Numbered from the stretch's first letter, positions 1 to 7,370 are shown. The stretch is DNA of 13,013 nt from PVC group bacterium (GCA_022560555.1 JADFSZ010000027.1:1-13013); one strand, 5' to 3'. Made by a program: numbers and translations. Notes: generated by a model not told the origin, from the sequence alone.

Positions 1-14
1 TAAATAGTTTAAAA
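1..14 (+). repeat. Tail of a GTAAATN heptamer array cut by the window edge
   Basis: The window opens with taaatagtttaaaa. If the missing base before it is g, this reads gtaaata-gtttaaa, the same two-unit ending seen at 3192-3205 (gtaaatc-gtttaaa) and, on the other strand, at 3297-3310 (gtaaata-gcttaaa). I infer it is the 3' end of another array of this family, lying about 85 bp before the gspE start. The rest of the array is outside the window. Confidence 0.45.
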
Positions 15-98
15 CACAAGACACAAAGATGCAGAGAAAAATAAAGATTTCTTCAAATAACCTATGACATTGTAGCTTTTATTGGAGCGGAGCGATAG

Positions 99-1802
99 AT
101 GGATTTTAAGAAACAACAAATTATGTTAGGTGAGATTCTTCGCAATCATAATCTCATTACCTACGCTCAGCTGGATGAAGCCTTGGAAGTTCAGCCGCGA
201 ACAGGACAGCGTCTTGGAGAAATTTTGATCGATTTAGGCTATATTTCCGAACAAGACCTTCTCATGTCATTAAGCATCCAGGAGAGTATGCCCTATGTGG
301 ATCTTCAGAATGTTGATGTTTCTAAGGAGGCGGTCTCAAAAGTATCGGCTTCTATGGCTAAAGTCTACAAGGTAATGCCTCTGCAATATGATCAAAACAT
401 CCTCACTATCGCTATGGCAGATCCACTCAATGTGAACACCTTGGACGATTTACGGTTTATGTTGGGCTGCGAAGTCAAGGGTGTGATAGGCGACACGAGA
501 GATATCATGACTTTGGTTAGCAAATATTACGGTGCTGAAATGGAGTCAGTGGAAAGCCTTCTTGAAAGAATTAGTGATAGCGAGCATTTGTTGACGGAAG
601 CCGAAGAAGCCAAAGACGATCTTCAGGATCTTGAGTCTATGGTGAATGACGCCCCCGTTGTCAAATTGTTAAATTTAATTTTACTGCAAGCCGTTAAAGA
701 CGAAGCGAGTGATATTCACTTTGAGCCTTTTGATGATACTTTTCGTGTACGATACCGTATCGACGGTATGTTGTTCGAGATGGCCCCTCCTCCCAAACAC
801 CTCAGTCTGGCTATTACGTCCCGGATTAAAGTGATGGCAAATATGGATATCGCGGAAAGACGTTTACCCCAAGACGGACGTATCGGAATCAGTATTAAAA
901 AAAGACCCGTTGACCTGCGTGTGTCAACACTGCCGACCATCTTTGGCGAAAGTGTTGTGATGCGTGTTTTAGACAGAGGAGCCACCGCATTGGATTACCG
1001 TGATCTCGGAATGGAAAAAAACATCGAAGAGATAACACGATCCATCATTTATAAACCTAATGGGATTATTCTCGTAACAGGCCCTACCGGTTCCGGAAAA
1101 ACAACAACCTTATATTCGATGCTCAAAGAATTAAATTCGGAAGAGCGAAAAATTATTACCACGGAAGATCCTGTCGAGTATGACATGGATGGTATTATAC
1201 AAATTGCTATCAATCCCAAGATTGATTTGACGTTTGCGAGATGTTTGCGGTCTATTCTGAGGCAGGATCCGGATGTGATCATGGTCGGAGAAATTCGTGA
1301 TAGGGAAACGGCTCAAATTGCTGTCCAAGCATCCCTCACCGGGCATTTGGTATTGTCCACGCTTCATACGAATGATGCGCCTACGGCCGTGACACGGCTG
1401 ATAGATATGGGGATTGAACCATTTTTAATCACGTCCACTCTCGAATGTGTTATCGCTCAAAGGCTTGTCAGAAAATTGTGCTCGTTTTGCCGTGAAGCCT
1501 ATAGCCCGGATCCCTACATTCTAGATTCCTTAGAGCTCAAACCGGAAGAAGTCGGGGATAAAAAGTTTTATCGAGCCAAAGGATGCCCAAAATGCAACAA
1601 TACGGGATATAAAGGCCGAATAGGTATTTTTGAAGTTTTTGTTCTCTCGGATCGATTGCGGGAGATGATCCTCGATAAAAGGCCTTCTTCAGAGATTCGG
1701 GATGTTGGCGTTCAAGAGGGAATGTTGCTTTTACGCAAGGACGCTCTCAATAAGATTTTTGACGGAACATCCAGTTTTGACGAGGTAGTTCGCGAAACAT
1801 AG
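99..1802 (+). CDS. gspE: Type II secretion / type IV pilus assembly ATPase, GspE/PilB family
   Basis: A cytoplasmic hexameric ATPase that powers pseudopilus or pilus assembly. At 567 aa it is full length for the family. Residues 10-70 form an MshEN/GspE N-terminal helical domain, with a second N-terminal segment at about 90-145. The T2SSE core follows: Asp-box-like ASDIHFEP (203-210), Walker A GPTGSGKT (328-335, Lys334), TTEDPVE (354-360), Walker B DPDVIMVGEIRD (390-401, Glu398) and His box TGHLVLSTLHTNDA (414-427). The zinc tetracysteine is intact (CSFC 461-464 and CPKC 496-499), which fits GspE or PilB rather than the retraction ATPase PilT. The ATG has a GGAG at 89-92, six bases upstream. 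The partner gspF follows after 130 bp of repeats. GspE and PilB cannot be told apart here because no other secretin or pilin gene is visible. Confidence 0.95.
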   Translation: MDFKKQQIMLGEILRNHNLITYAQLDEALEVQPRTGQRLGEILIDLGYISEQDLLMSLSIQESMPYVDLQNVDVSKEAVSKVSASMAKVYKVMPLQYDQNILTIAMADPLNVNTLDDLRFMLGCEVKGVIGDTRDIMTLVSKYYGAEMESVESLLERISDSEHLLTEAEEAKDDLQDLESMVNDAPVVKLLNLILLQAVKDEASDIHFEPFDDTFRVRYRIDGMLFEMAPPPKHLSLAITSRIKVMANMDIAERRLPQDGRIGISIKKRPVDLRVSTLPTIFGESVVMRVLDRGATALDYRDLGMEKNIEEITRSIIYKPNGIILVTGPTGSGKTTTLYSMLKELNSEERKIITTEDPVEYDMDGIIQIAINPKIDLTFARCLRSILRQDPDVIMVGEIRDRETAQIAVQASLTGHLVLSTLHTNDAPTAVTRLIDMGIEPFLITSTLECVIAQRLVRKLCSFCREAYSPDPYILDSLELKPEEVGDKKFYRAKGCPKCNNTGYKGRIGIFEVFVLSDRLREMILDKRPSSEIRDVGVQEGMLLLRKDALNKIFDGTSSFDEVVRET

Positions 1803-1830
1803 AGAAATATGGTATATTCTATAGAGATCT

Positions 1831-1865
1831 GTAAATCGTAAATCGTAAATGGTAAATGGTTAAGA
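1831..1865 (+). repeat. Heptamer tandem array, GTAAATC/GTAAATG type
   Basis: Four in-phase 7-bp units (gtaaatc, gtaaatc, gtaaatg, gtaaatg) at 1831-1858 are followed by a degenerate unit, gttaaga. The array starts 28 bp after the gspE stop. It belongs to the same family as 3171-3205 and 3297-3324. Exact period and phase are visible; function is unknown. Confidence 0.85.
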
Positions 1866-1893
1866 GCAAAAGATCAAAAAAAGAAAACGGGCA

Positions 1894-1924
1894 ACTGAAA
1901 ACTGAAGACTGAAGACTGGAAACT
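1894..1924 (+). repeat. Heptamer tandem array, ACTGAAR type
   Basis: The units actgaaa, actgaag, actgaag and actggaa, plus a partial act, form a 7-bp tandem repeat of about 4.4 copies. It ends eight bases before the gspF ATG. The sequence differs from the GTAAATN array 30 bp upstream, but the unit length is the same. The last unit supplies the only GGA near the gspF start, so array length could influence gspF translation; that consequence is inference. Confidence 0.8.
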
Positions 1925-1932
1925 CCTAGCAT

Positions 1933-3165
1933 ATGCCGAATTTTGAATATACCGCGATAAATTCCCAGGGCAAAGAACAGACCGGTATCATCGATGCCGC
2001 TGATCCGGCGAGTGCCATTAACAAAGTAAGGGATTTAGGCCTCTTTCCAACAGATGTTCGTATCGAGAAGAAAGCCGGTAAGGAGAAAAAAGGCTTCAAT
2101 CTCAATATCACTTTGTTTGAACCGACAAGGGTTAAAGCAAAAGAGATTACGGTTTTTTCAAGACAATTAGCAACACTGATCGACGCGGGATTGCCCCTGT
2201 TAAGAAGTCTGAACATCCTCCATGACCAGCTCAAACCCGGGGCGCTCAAAAACGCGTTAAAATCCGTAGCCGAAGATGTGGAATCAGGAAGCACGTTTTC
2301 TGAAGCCCTAGGAAAATTCCCTAAAGCGTTTGATAAGCTTTATATCAGTATCACGAAAGTCGGAGAAGTGGGCGGAGTGCTTGATGTGGTTTTAAATCGT
2401 TTGGCAGATTTTAGCGAAAAAAACGCGCGTTTGAAAAGCAGAGTAGCCGCCGCCATGATTTATCCGGCCGTTGTTATTGTTATGTCTATCGGCGTTATTG
2501 CTGTCTTAATGACGTTCGTCATCCCAAAATTTAAAGAGGTGTTTCGTGATATGGGAGAAGCGCTGCCGGGACCAACTTTATTTTTGATGAATGTGAGTGA
2601 TGCGTTTCGAGAAAAATGGCATTTGATGATCGTTGGGGTTGTGGGCCTCATTGTAGGATTTAAATATTTGAGAAAAATAGAAAAAGTACAATTCTATTTT
2701 GACCATATTCAACTGAAATTACCGATTGTCGGCCCCCTCGTTCAAAAGGTTGCCATCGCCAATTTTACACGGACATTGGGAACCATGATTGGGAGTGGTG
2801 TTCCCATTTTACAATCATTAAGCATTGTGAAAGACGCGATAGCGAATTCTGTTATTGCGAATGCCATCGAAAGTGTCAGGAGCAGTATTCGGGAGGGCGA
2901 AAGCATTGCCGCGCCTCTTGGGCAGTGTAACGTGTTTCCGCCGATGGTTGTGAGTATGATCGATGTCGGAGAAGAAACGGGTGTTTTAGATCAAATGCTT
3001 TTCAAAATCGCCGATAATTATGATGAGGAAGTTGATGTGGCTGTAGGGGCCTTGACATCTCTTATGGAACCCATTTTGATTGTGGTCATGGCCGTTATCG
3101 TCGGGTTTATTGTGATCGCGATGTTTATGCCGCTCATTGCCCTCATGGGATCGTTGACGGGGTAA
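1933..3165 (+). CDS. gspF: Type II secretion / type IV pilus inner-membrane platform protein, GspF/PilC family
   Basis: The polytopic inner-membrane platform on which the GspE/PilB ATPase acts during pilin assembly. At 410 aa it has the usual family length. It contains two T2SSF repeats, at about 73-195 and 275-400. Each opens with a similar helix (FSRQLATLIDAGLPLLRSL at 75-93, FTRTLGTMIGSGVPILQSL at 278-296) and includes an EVGG/EETG-type turn (145-148, 347-350). Three hydrophobic membrane segments lie at about 174-197, 228-246 and 378-401. The ATG at 1933 follows repeats and has only a weak, distant GGA (1918-1920) as ribosome-binding site. This suggests low translation or dependence on gspE. 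No major pseudopilin or GspG gene follows; the next gene is convergent. Assignment to GspF rather than PilC is not resolvable from this protein alone. Confidence 0.94.
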   Translation: MPNFEYTAINSQGKEQTGIIDAADPASAINKVRDLGLFPTDVRIEKKAGKEKKGFNLNITLFEPTRVKAKEITVFSRQLATLIDAGLPLLRSLNILHDQLKPGALKNALKSVAEDVESGSTFSEALGKFPKAFDKLYISITKVGEVGGVLDVVLNRLADFSEKNARLKSRVAAAMIYPAVVIVMSIGVIAVLMTFVIPKFKEVFRDMGEALPGPTLFLMNVSDAFREKWHLMIVGVVGLIVGFKYLRKIEKVQFYFDHIQLKLPIVGPLVQKVAIANFTRTLGTMIGSGVPILQSLSIVKDAIANSVIANAIESVRSSIREGESIAAPLGQCNVFPPMVVSMIDVGEETGVLDQMLFKIADNYDEEVDVAVGALTSLMEPILIVVMAVIVGFIVIAMFMPLIALMGSLTG

Positions 3166-3170
3166 AAGCC

Positions 3171-3205
3171 GTAAATGGTAAATCGTGATTTGTAAATCGT
3201 TTAAA
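3171..3205 (+). repeat. Heptamer tandem array after gspF
   Basis: Five in-phase 7-bp units: gtaaatg, gtaaatc, gtgattt, gtaaatc, gtttaaa. The array begins five bases after the gspF stop codon. Bases 3170-3183 (cgtaaatggtaaat) are perfectly complementary to 3305-3318, making a 14-bp inverted repeat with the array at the pepA end. Confidence 0.85.
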
Positions 3206-3296
3206 AACGGAAAAATTAAAGAAGTAATTTTATTCAGAATCTGCCATTGAATTCAAAAGGAATGAGTTCTGCAAAATCCAGCCCAAATGTTTGAAC

Positions 3297-3324
3297 TTTA
3301 AGCTATTTACCATTTACGAATTAC
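3297..3324 (-). repeat. Heptamer array overlapping the pepA stop codon
   Basis: Read on the minus strand, the units are gtaattc, gtaaatg, gtaaata and gcttaaa, in 7-bp phase. The first unit supplies the TAA stop of pepA (3321-3323), so the array starts at the last codon of the gene. It is the inverted partner of the array at 3171-3205. The 92 bp between the two arrays hold no gene or clear signal that I can see. Confidence 0.8.
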
Positions 3325-4805
3325 GGTTTTAAGTATTTTTTAAAGTTGAGGGCAAGCTCAACGAATGTTCGTACGCCGAATCCCGTTGCCCCTTCGTTAA
3401 AATATTTTTCCGGTTTCGTTGTGATAAAAGGTCCTGCAATATCAAGATGGGCCCATCGGGCTTTATCGGGAATAAACTCCTGTAAAAACAAGCCTGCGGT
3501 TATGGCTCCGCCGTATCCCGTACCAATATTATTTAAATCGGCATGCGGACATTCAAGCTGTTTTTTATAAGGGGGAAAGAGCGGAAGTTCCCAAAATTCT
3601 TCGCCCTGAACCTTTCCCGCGGCTTGAATGGCTTTGATAAGATTTTGTGTGTTCCCCATTACTCCGGCAATTTCTGTCCCAAGAGCGCGCACACAGGCCC
3701 CGGTGAGCGTGGCGATATCCACAATATAATCCGCTTTTTCTTTCTCGGCTCTCGCGAACGCGTCTGTGAGAACAAGACGCCCCTCCGCATCCGTATTATC
3801 GACATGAATCGATTTTCCGTTTTTCGCGAAAAAAATATTTCCGGGCATTTGGGCGCGTGAACCTATGGCGTTTTCGGCCGTGGCAATGATAGCCGTGACA
3901 TTAACAGGACAGTCCAGACGGGCAATGGCTTCCATCGTGAACAGAACCGCGGCTCCCCCGGACATGTCGCCTTTCATTTCCCACATTTCATTCGCGGGTT
4001 TGATCGAAATCCCCCCGGTATCAAACGTGATGCCTTTTCCGATAAGAAGGAGGTGTTTTTTATGCCCCCTTTTTTTGTATTTCATAGTGATAAGACGCGG
4101 AGGATGGATACTTCCTTTTCCGACAGCAATGAGAGCCGGATACCCAAGGCGCTTTAAATCCGACTCATTCAAGACTTCGCACGTTAAACCATGTTTTTTT
4201 GAAATCGAGCGCGCATGTTTCGCGAATGTTTCCGGGATGGCAACGTCACCGGGTTCATTGATGAGATCCCGGCAATGATTGACGGACTCACAAAGGACAT
4301 CTTGCCGATGGATGAGTCTCTTGGCCACGGAGGCATATTTTTGGGATGTCCAGAATTCGATTTCAGGTTGATACTTTGAAGGCGAGCTTTTATACTTGTC
4401 AAAAGTGTAAAACCCAAGAAGCATCCCCTGAAGAATGGGTGTGAAGTAAGGCCTCATGTCCGCGTCAGTTATAAGTACAGAGACTTTTTTGAGATTTAAA
4501 GGTTTGGTTTGCTTGAGAACGCGTGACGCGAGAATCCGGACAGCATCCCCGGGCTTGTAGAATTTAATAAGACCTTGAAATCCTAAAAAGATATATTGTA
4601 TGTTCGAAAGAACATCCCCCACGGGAATGAGTATGTCGCACTTTAATTTTTTGGCCTGGAAAAGCTGAATATATTTTTGAAGTATGGGCTTAATCGGCTT
4701 CGGGCAAGTCGATAAAAGAGTTCCTTTATTGGTGTCAGTTACAAAGACAGCTAAAAGATCCGTCGATAAGTTTTTGTCCCGGGTGTTTCTTTGTCTTAAA
4801 TGCAT
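3321..4805 (-). CDS. pepA: Leucyl aminopeptidase, M17 family
   Basis: A cytoplasmic two-metal exopeptidase that removes N-terminal residues from peptides; homologues in some bacteria also bind DNA. It is 494 aa, normal for M17. An N-terminal macro-like domain (about 1-160) precedes the catalytic domain. All key residues are present: Lys257, Asp262, Asp280, Asp339 and Glu341 for metals, and Lys269 and Arg343 for catalysis. They sit in GKGITFDTGGISIKP (256-270), MKGDMSGGA (277-285) and NTDAEGRL (337-344). Their spacing matches E. coli PepA with a constant offset of 13 residues. The start is supported by AAGGAG seven bases upstream (4813-4818). It lies 75 bp downstream of the OmpA-like gene on the same strand, with no clear promoter between, so co-transcription is plausible. 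The gene's end coincides with a heptamer array. A link to the envelope genes is not obvious; it is probably housekeeping. Confidence 0.96.
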   Translation of the reverse strand: MHLRQRNTRDKNLSTDLLAVFVTDTNKGTLLSTCPKPIKPILQKYIQLFQAKKLKCDILIPVGDVLSNIQYIFLGFQGLIKFYKPGDAVRILASRVLKQTKPLNLKKVSVLITDADMRPYFTPILQGMLLGFYTFDKYKSSPSKYQPEIEFWTSQKYASVAKRLIHRQDVLCESVNHCRDLINEPGDVAIPETFAKHARSISKKHGLTCEVLNESDLKRLGYPALIAVGKGSIHPPRLITMKYKKRGHKKHLLLIGKGITFDTGGISIKPANEMWEMKGDMSGGAAVLFTMEAIARLDCPVNVTAIIATAENAIGSRAQMPGNIFFAKNGKSIHVDNTDAEGRLVLTDAFARAEKEKADYIVDIATLTGACVRALGTEIAGVMGNTQNLIKAIQAAGKVQGEEFWELPLFPPYKKQLECPHADLNNIGTGYGGAITAGLFLQEFIPDKARWAHLDIAGPFITTKPEKYFNEGATGFGVRTFVELALNFKKYLKP

Positions 4806-4872
4806 ACAACGTCTCCTTGTTTGTAGACATCCTGTTTGGGGGCCAAAAGGATCATCGTGTTAGAAGATGAGT

Positions 4873-4890
4873 TAGAGAACCTACTCTCTA
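4873..4890 (-). other. Small hairpin with the OmpA-like gene's stop codon in its loop
   Basis: TAGAGA (4873-4878) and TCTCTA (4885-4890) form a perfect 6-bp stem around a 6-nt loop. The loop contains the stop codon of the OmpA-like gene (4881-4883). The stem is A/T-rich and no U-tract follows, so it is not a standard intrinsic terminator. It could be an mRNA end structure or chance. Confidence 0.3.
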
Positions 4891-5840
4891 GGAAGTTTAA
4901 TGATGGACCCGGCTCTTAGGTTGTTAGGATCTGAAATGATATCGCGATTCGCGTTGTAGATATTTTTCCATCGATGGGGCTTTCCGTACATGTCATTGGC
5001 AATGCTCCAAAGAGTATCGTTCTTTTTCACGGTATAATCTTCAAACGATACCTGAAGAGTCGATTCAAGGTCTTGTATTTCTAGAAGCTGTTCCTTTTTA
5101 TATTTCGCAAGCTCCTCCGGGGGAATGGGAATTTCGATAATATCGGCAACCATGAATTGCGCGTTACGGTCTTTTTGCATACCCTCAAAATCACTTACGG
5201 GGGCAACGGCATCCAGTTTTCCACGGCTCACAATTTTAATTCGATCGGCTGAAATGGTTTTGGCCAGCATATAATCTTGAATCGCCCGAGCTCGATCTTC
5301 ACCTAAAGCGTCGTTGTACTGTTCGGTGCCTCGGACATCGGTGTTTCCGGTAATGAGGATCGAGGTTTCCGGATGTTTTTTTAGAACGCGAACCGCGTCA
5401 TGGAGGATCCCCAGGGCATCTTCGCGTAAATCAGATTTATCGTAGTCAAAATAAATTTTCACGTTCTTAAGAATTTTCTTGATAACAATGGCCGGTTCAC
5501 CTTTTTCTATATCGCCGGGGATAATTTTCCACACATAGACAAAACCGCGATTTCCCCAAGGCAGATATTCCCCGGGGACTTCCGGCCACCACCACATGCC
5601 GTGTTTATCCGGATTGTCATCAGGAACCGGCCCGGGCTGTGCGTCCGACGGCCACCACTGAAATGTTGATGTGTGCGGCCCTTGGTCGACTTTTTCCAGC
5701 TGCTGGGCTTTTTCATATTCTTCAGGGGTGACTTGAAAAAATGGTTGTGCCGGATTGTCTTGGGCTGCGACGTACGTAGCAACGCTGAGGAGGAGGGAAC
5801 ATATAAATGTTACAAAGAATGGGTGCCTGTAGCTGGACAT
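4881..5840 (-). CDS. Exported OmpA-family peptidoglycan-binding protein with C-terminal LysM and Trp-rich segment
   Basis: A predicted periplasmic or outer-membrane-associated protein of 319 aa that should hold peptidoglycan. A signal peptide covers about residues 1-27 (hydrophobic 8-25, then AA-Q). Residues 28-110 are unusual: seven Trp cluster at 62, 63, 83-85, 95 and 104 among Pro, Gly and acidic residues, and I recognise no family there. Residues about 127-232 are an OmpA-like domain with the diaminopimelate-binding signature [21 protein letters not shown] (164-184; Asp168, Arg183) and DRNAQF (224-229). Residues 268-317 are a LysM domain ([13 protein letters not shown], then [11 protein letters not shown]). 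No beta-barrel is present. The start is supported by GAGGAG seven bases upstream (5848-5853). Two murein-binding modules in one protein suggest a tether or spacer between outer layer and wall. It lies between waaA and pepA on the same strand. Confidence 0.88.
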   Translation of the reverse strand: MSSYRHPFFVTFICSLLLSVATYVAAQDNPAQPFFQVTPEEYEKAQQLEKVDQGPHTSTFQWWPSDAQPGPVPDDNPDKHGMWWWPEVPGEYLPWGNRGFVYVWKIIPGDIEKGEPAIVIKKILKNVKIYFDYDKSDLREDALGILHDAVRVLKKHPETSILITGNTDVRGTEQYNDALGEDRARAIQDYMLAKTISADRIKIVSRGKLDAVAPVSDFEGMQKDRNAQFMVADIIEIPIPPEELAKYKKEQLLEIQDLESTLQVSFEDYTVKKNDTLWSIANDMYGKPHRWKNIYNANRDIISDPNNLRAGSIIKLPRE

Positions 5841-5919
5841 AAACGAACTCCTCTAAAATATCATGCCTGTGTGAAAAGTGAATGTTCAGATCTTTATTTT
5901 TCGGAAAGTCGAGAACAGT

Positions 5920-5948
5920 ATTATATTGAAACTGACTTGAAAAATCCA
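5920..5948 (-). promoter_or_regulatory. Candidate promoter for the OmpA-LysM gene
   Basis: On the minus strand a perfect TATAAT lies at 5920-5925. At 17-bp spacing the -35 position reads TGGATT (5943-5948), which is poor, but the DNA just upstream is rich in A and T tracts. It would give an mRNA leader of roughly 75 nt. The rest of the 204-bp gap (5841-6044) shows no gene. The -10 box is clear; promoter status is inference. Confidence 0.35.
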
Positions 5949-6036
5949 GAAAAATTTGAAAATTGAAATCAAAAACAGAATATACGTATCTATTTTATAA
6001 ATAAAGGCTTATGATAGATTATTAGAAGTTGAGACA

Positions 6037-6076
6037 CCGGGCCTTCACGCCCGGGCTTCGGGGGAGGCCCGAAGCC
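6037..6076 (-). other. Two GC-rich palindromes over the waaA 3' end
   Basis: The first is a 9-bp stem, ggcttcggg (6053-6061) with cccgaagcc (6068-6076), loop 6 nt, inside the last codons of waaA. The second is a 6-bp stem, ccgggc (6037-6042) with gcccgg (6049-6054), whose 6-nt loop holds the waaA stop codon (6045-6047). They share two bases at 6053-6054, so only one fully forms at a time. The block is much richer in G+C than its surroundings. No U-tract follows on the minus strand, so it is not a canonical terminator. It could be an attenuating or mRNA-stabilising structure, or a REP-like element. Confidence 0.55.
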
Positions 6077-7370
6077 ACGATTGGATGGCCTCCATAGTCT
6101 TTGATGTGGCTCCTTGGTTTTGGCTGAGCAATCGAAGAGCCCGTTCGCCAATTTTGGATTGGGCAGCATTGTTCATGAGAATGTCATGAGCTCGATCGAC
6201 CAATCCAACCCAGTCCTTAACCGAAACAAGAGCGTCATGGCGAGAAAATAGATTGAAAATTTCCTGAAAATTTTCCATATGCGGACCGCAAATCGTTATG
6301 CGTCCATACGCGGAGGGCTCTAGAATATTGTGTCCGCCGACCGGAACAAAACTTCCACCCATAATAACAATATCAGCAATGCTGAACAAAGAACTTAAAA
6401 TGCCAAGCTTATCGATGATAATGACTTTGGGCCTTTTGTCTTTGTCAAATGTTTTAAGTTCGCTCAATAAAGTGAATTGAGATCGATAGACGGAATTTTT
6501 CACGTCATTAACAACAGAATCAATGCGCTCCGGATGGCGCGGCGCGATGAGTAATACTATGTCGTGTGATAAACATTTTTGTTCGATATCCGAAAAGGCC
6601 CTTAAAAAAAGACTTTCCTCGCCTTTGTGCGTGCTGGCGGCGATGAGGATTTTTTGGCCTTTTGTGATTCCTAAGTGAGTCCTCCAGCGCCTTGAAGCGA
6701 GCTCGAGAGTTTCCGGCGGAGTGTAATCAAACTTGATGTTACCGATGACTGTTGTTCTTTCAGCCGGAGCTCCCATCGAGAGAATGCGCTCTCGATCGTC
6801 GTCCGTTTGCATGAATAAGGCTCGAAATAAAGACAGATATTTTTTGAGTCCCCAGCGAATCAATCGGTACCGCTTAAAGGCTCTAGGCGAAATCCGTCCG
6901 TTAACTAAAAAAACAGGAATATGTTTTTTGGAGGCCGTATTGAGAAAATTCGGCCAAATTTCTGTTTCCATTATCAGGATCATGTCAGGGTTGAGGATAT
7001 TGAGAAATTTAGAAGAGGCCCAAGGGAAATCCAATGGGAAATATGTAACAGAAACTCTGGGATGGTGCAAGTATTTTTGTCTCGCTAAATCTTGAGCCGT
7101 TTTCGTTGTTGTTGTAACGACAATATGATGGGGCCAGGTCGTGAGGGCTTTCTCTATTAATGGGCCGGCGGCCTGTATTTCCCCGACAGAAACGGCATGG
7201 ATGAGAAGGATTTTGCCTTGCTTTGGAACATGACAACCCGCACAAATATTGCCTGACAAGCGACACAATGTACCTTCCTTGTATTTATGCGTCGTTAGGA
7301 TTTGGTAGAGAAAGTAGGGAAGAAAGAGAATAAATGATATGAATAAAGCAATATTGTACAGAATCGTCAT
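6045..7370 (-). CDS. waaA: 3-deoxy-D-manno-octulosonic acid (Kdo) transferase
   Basis: Transfers Kdo from CMP-Kdo to the lipid A precursor, the first step of LPS inner-core assembly, on the cytoplasmic face of the inner membrane. It is 441 aa, close to the usual 420-440. An N-terminal membrane anchor spans about 3-25. The glycosyltransferase-30 domain includes IHAVSVGE (57-64), METEIWPN (134-141), GNIKFD (210-215), ASTHKGEE (245-252), APRHPER (276-282) and the family hallmark GGSFVPVGGHNILEP (338-352). The start overlaps the end of the upstream TPR gene by 4 bp (ATGA), with AAGGA inside that gene as ribosome-binding site, so the two are translationally coupled. The number of Kdo residues it adds cannot be read from the sequence. 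The last codons and stop lie in GC-rich palindromes. The protein implies a Kdo-containing LPS or lipooligosaccharide. Confidence 0.95.
   Translation of the reverse strand: MTILYNIALFISFILFLPYFLYQILTTHKYKEGTLCRLSGNICAGCHVPKQGKILLIHAVSVGEIQAAGPLIEKALTTWPHHIVVTTTTKTAQDLARQKYLHHPRVSVTYFPLDFPWASSKFLNILNPDMILIMETEIWPNFLNTASKKHIPVFLVNGRISPRAFKRYRLIRWGLKKYLSLFRALFMQTDDDRERILSMGAPAERTTVIGNIKFDYTPPETLELASRRWRTHLGITKGQKILIAASTHKGEESLFLRAFSDIEQKCLSHDIVLLIAPRHPERIDSVVNDVKNSVYRSQFTLLSELKTFDKDKRPKVIIIDKLGILSSLFSIADIVIMGGSFVPVGGHNILEPSAYGRITICGPHMENFQEIFNLFSRHDALVSVKDWVGLVDRAHDILMNNAAQSKIGERALRLLSQNQGATSKTMEAIQSWLRASPEARA

Noticed and set aside
1831-1924. CRISPR-like repeats between gspE and gspF.
   Set aside because: Units are 7 bp with no spacers, and there are no cas genes. 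These are simple tandem arrays.
3543-4278. Two plus-strand open frames opposite pepA (3543-3860 and 3865-4278).
   Set aside because: They are antisense to a complete M17 enzyme with all active-site residues, and their translations are low-complexity and basic with no motif.
6001-6054. An intrinsic terminator after waaA.
   Set aside because: The GC-rich stem is present but the following minus-strand sequence has no run of U, so I list it only as a structured element.
7230-7244. A CxxCH motif (CAGCH, residues 43-47 of WaaA) that resembles a haem c attachment site.
   Set aside because: It lies just after the single N-terminal anchor in a protein whose catalytic part is cytoplasmic, and haem c is attached outside the cytoplasm. 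No other cytochrome feature is present, so it is most likely coincidence.
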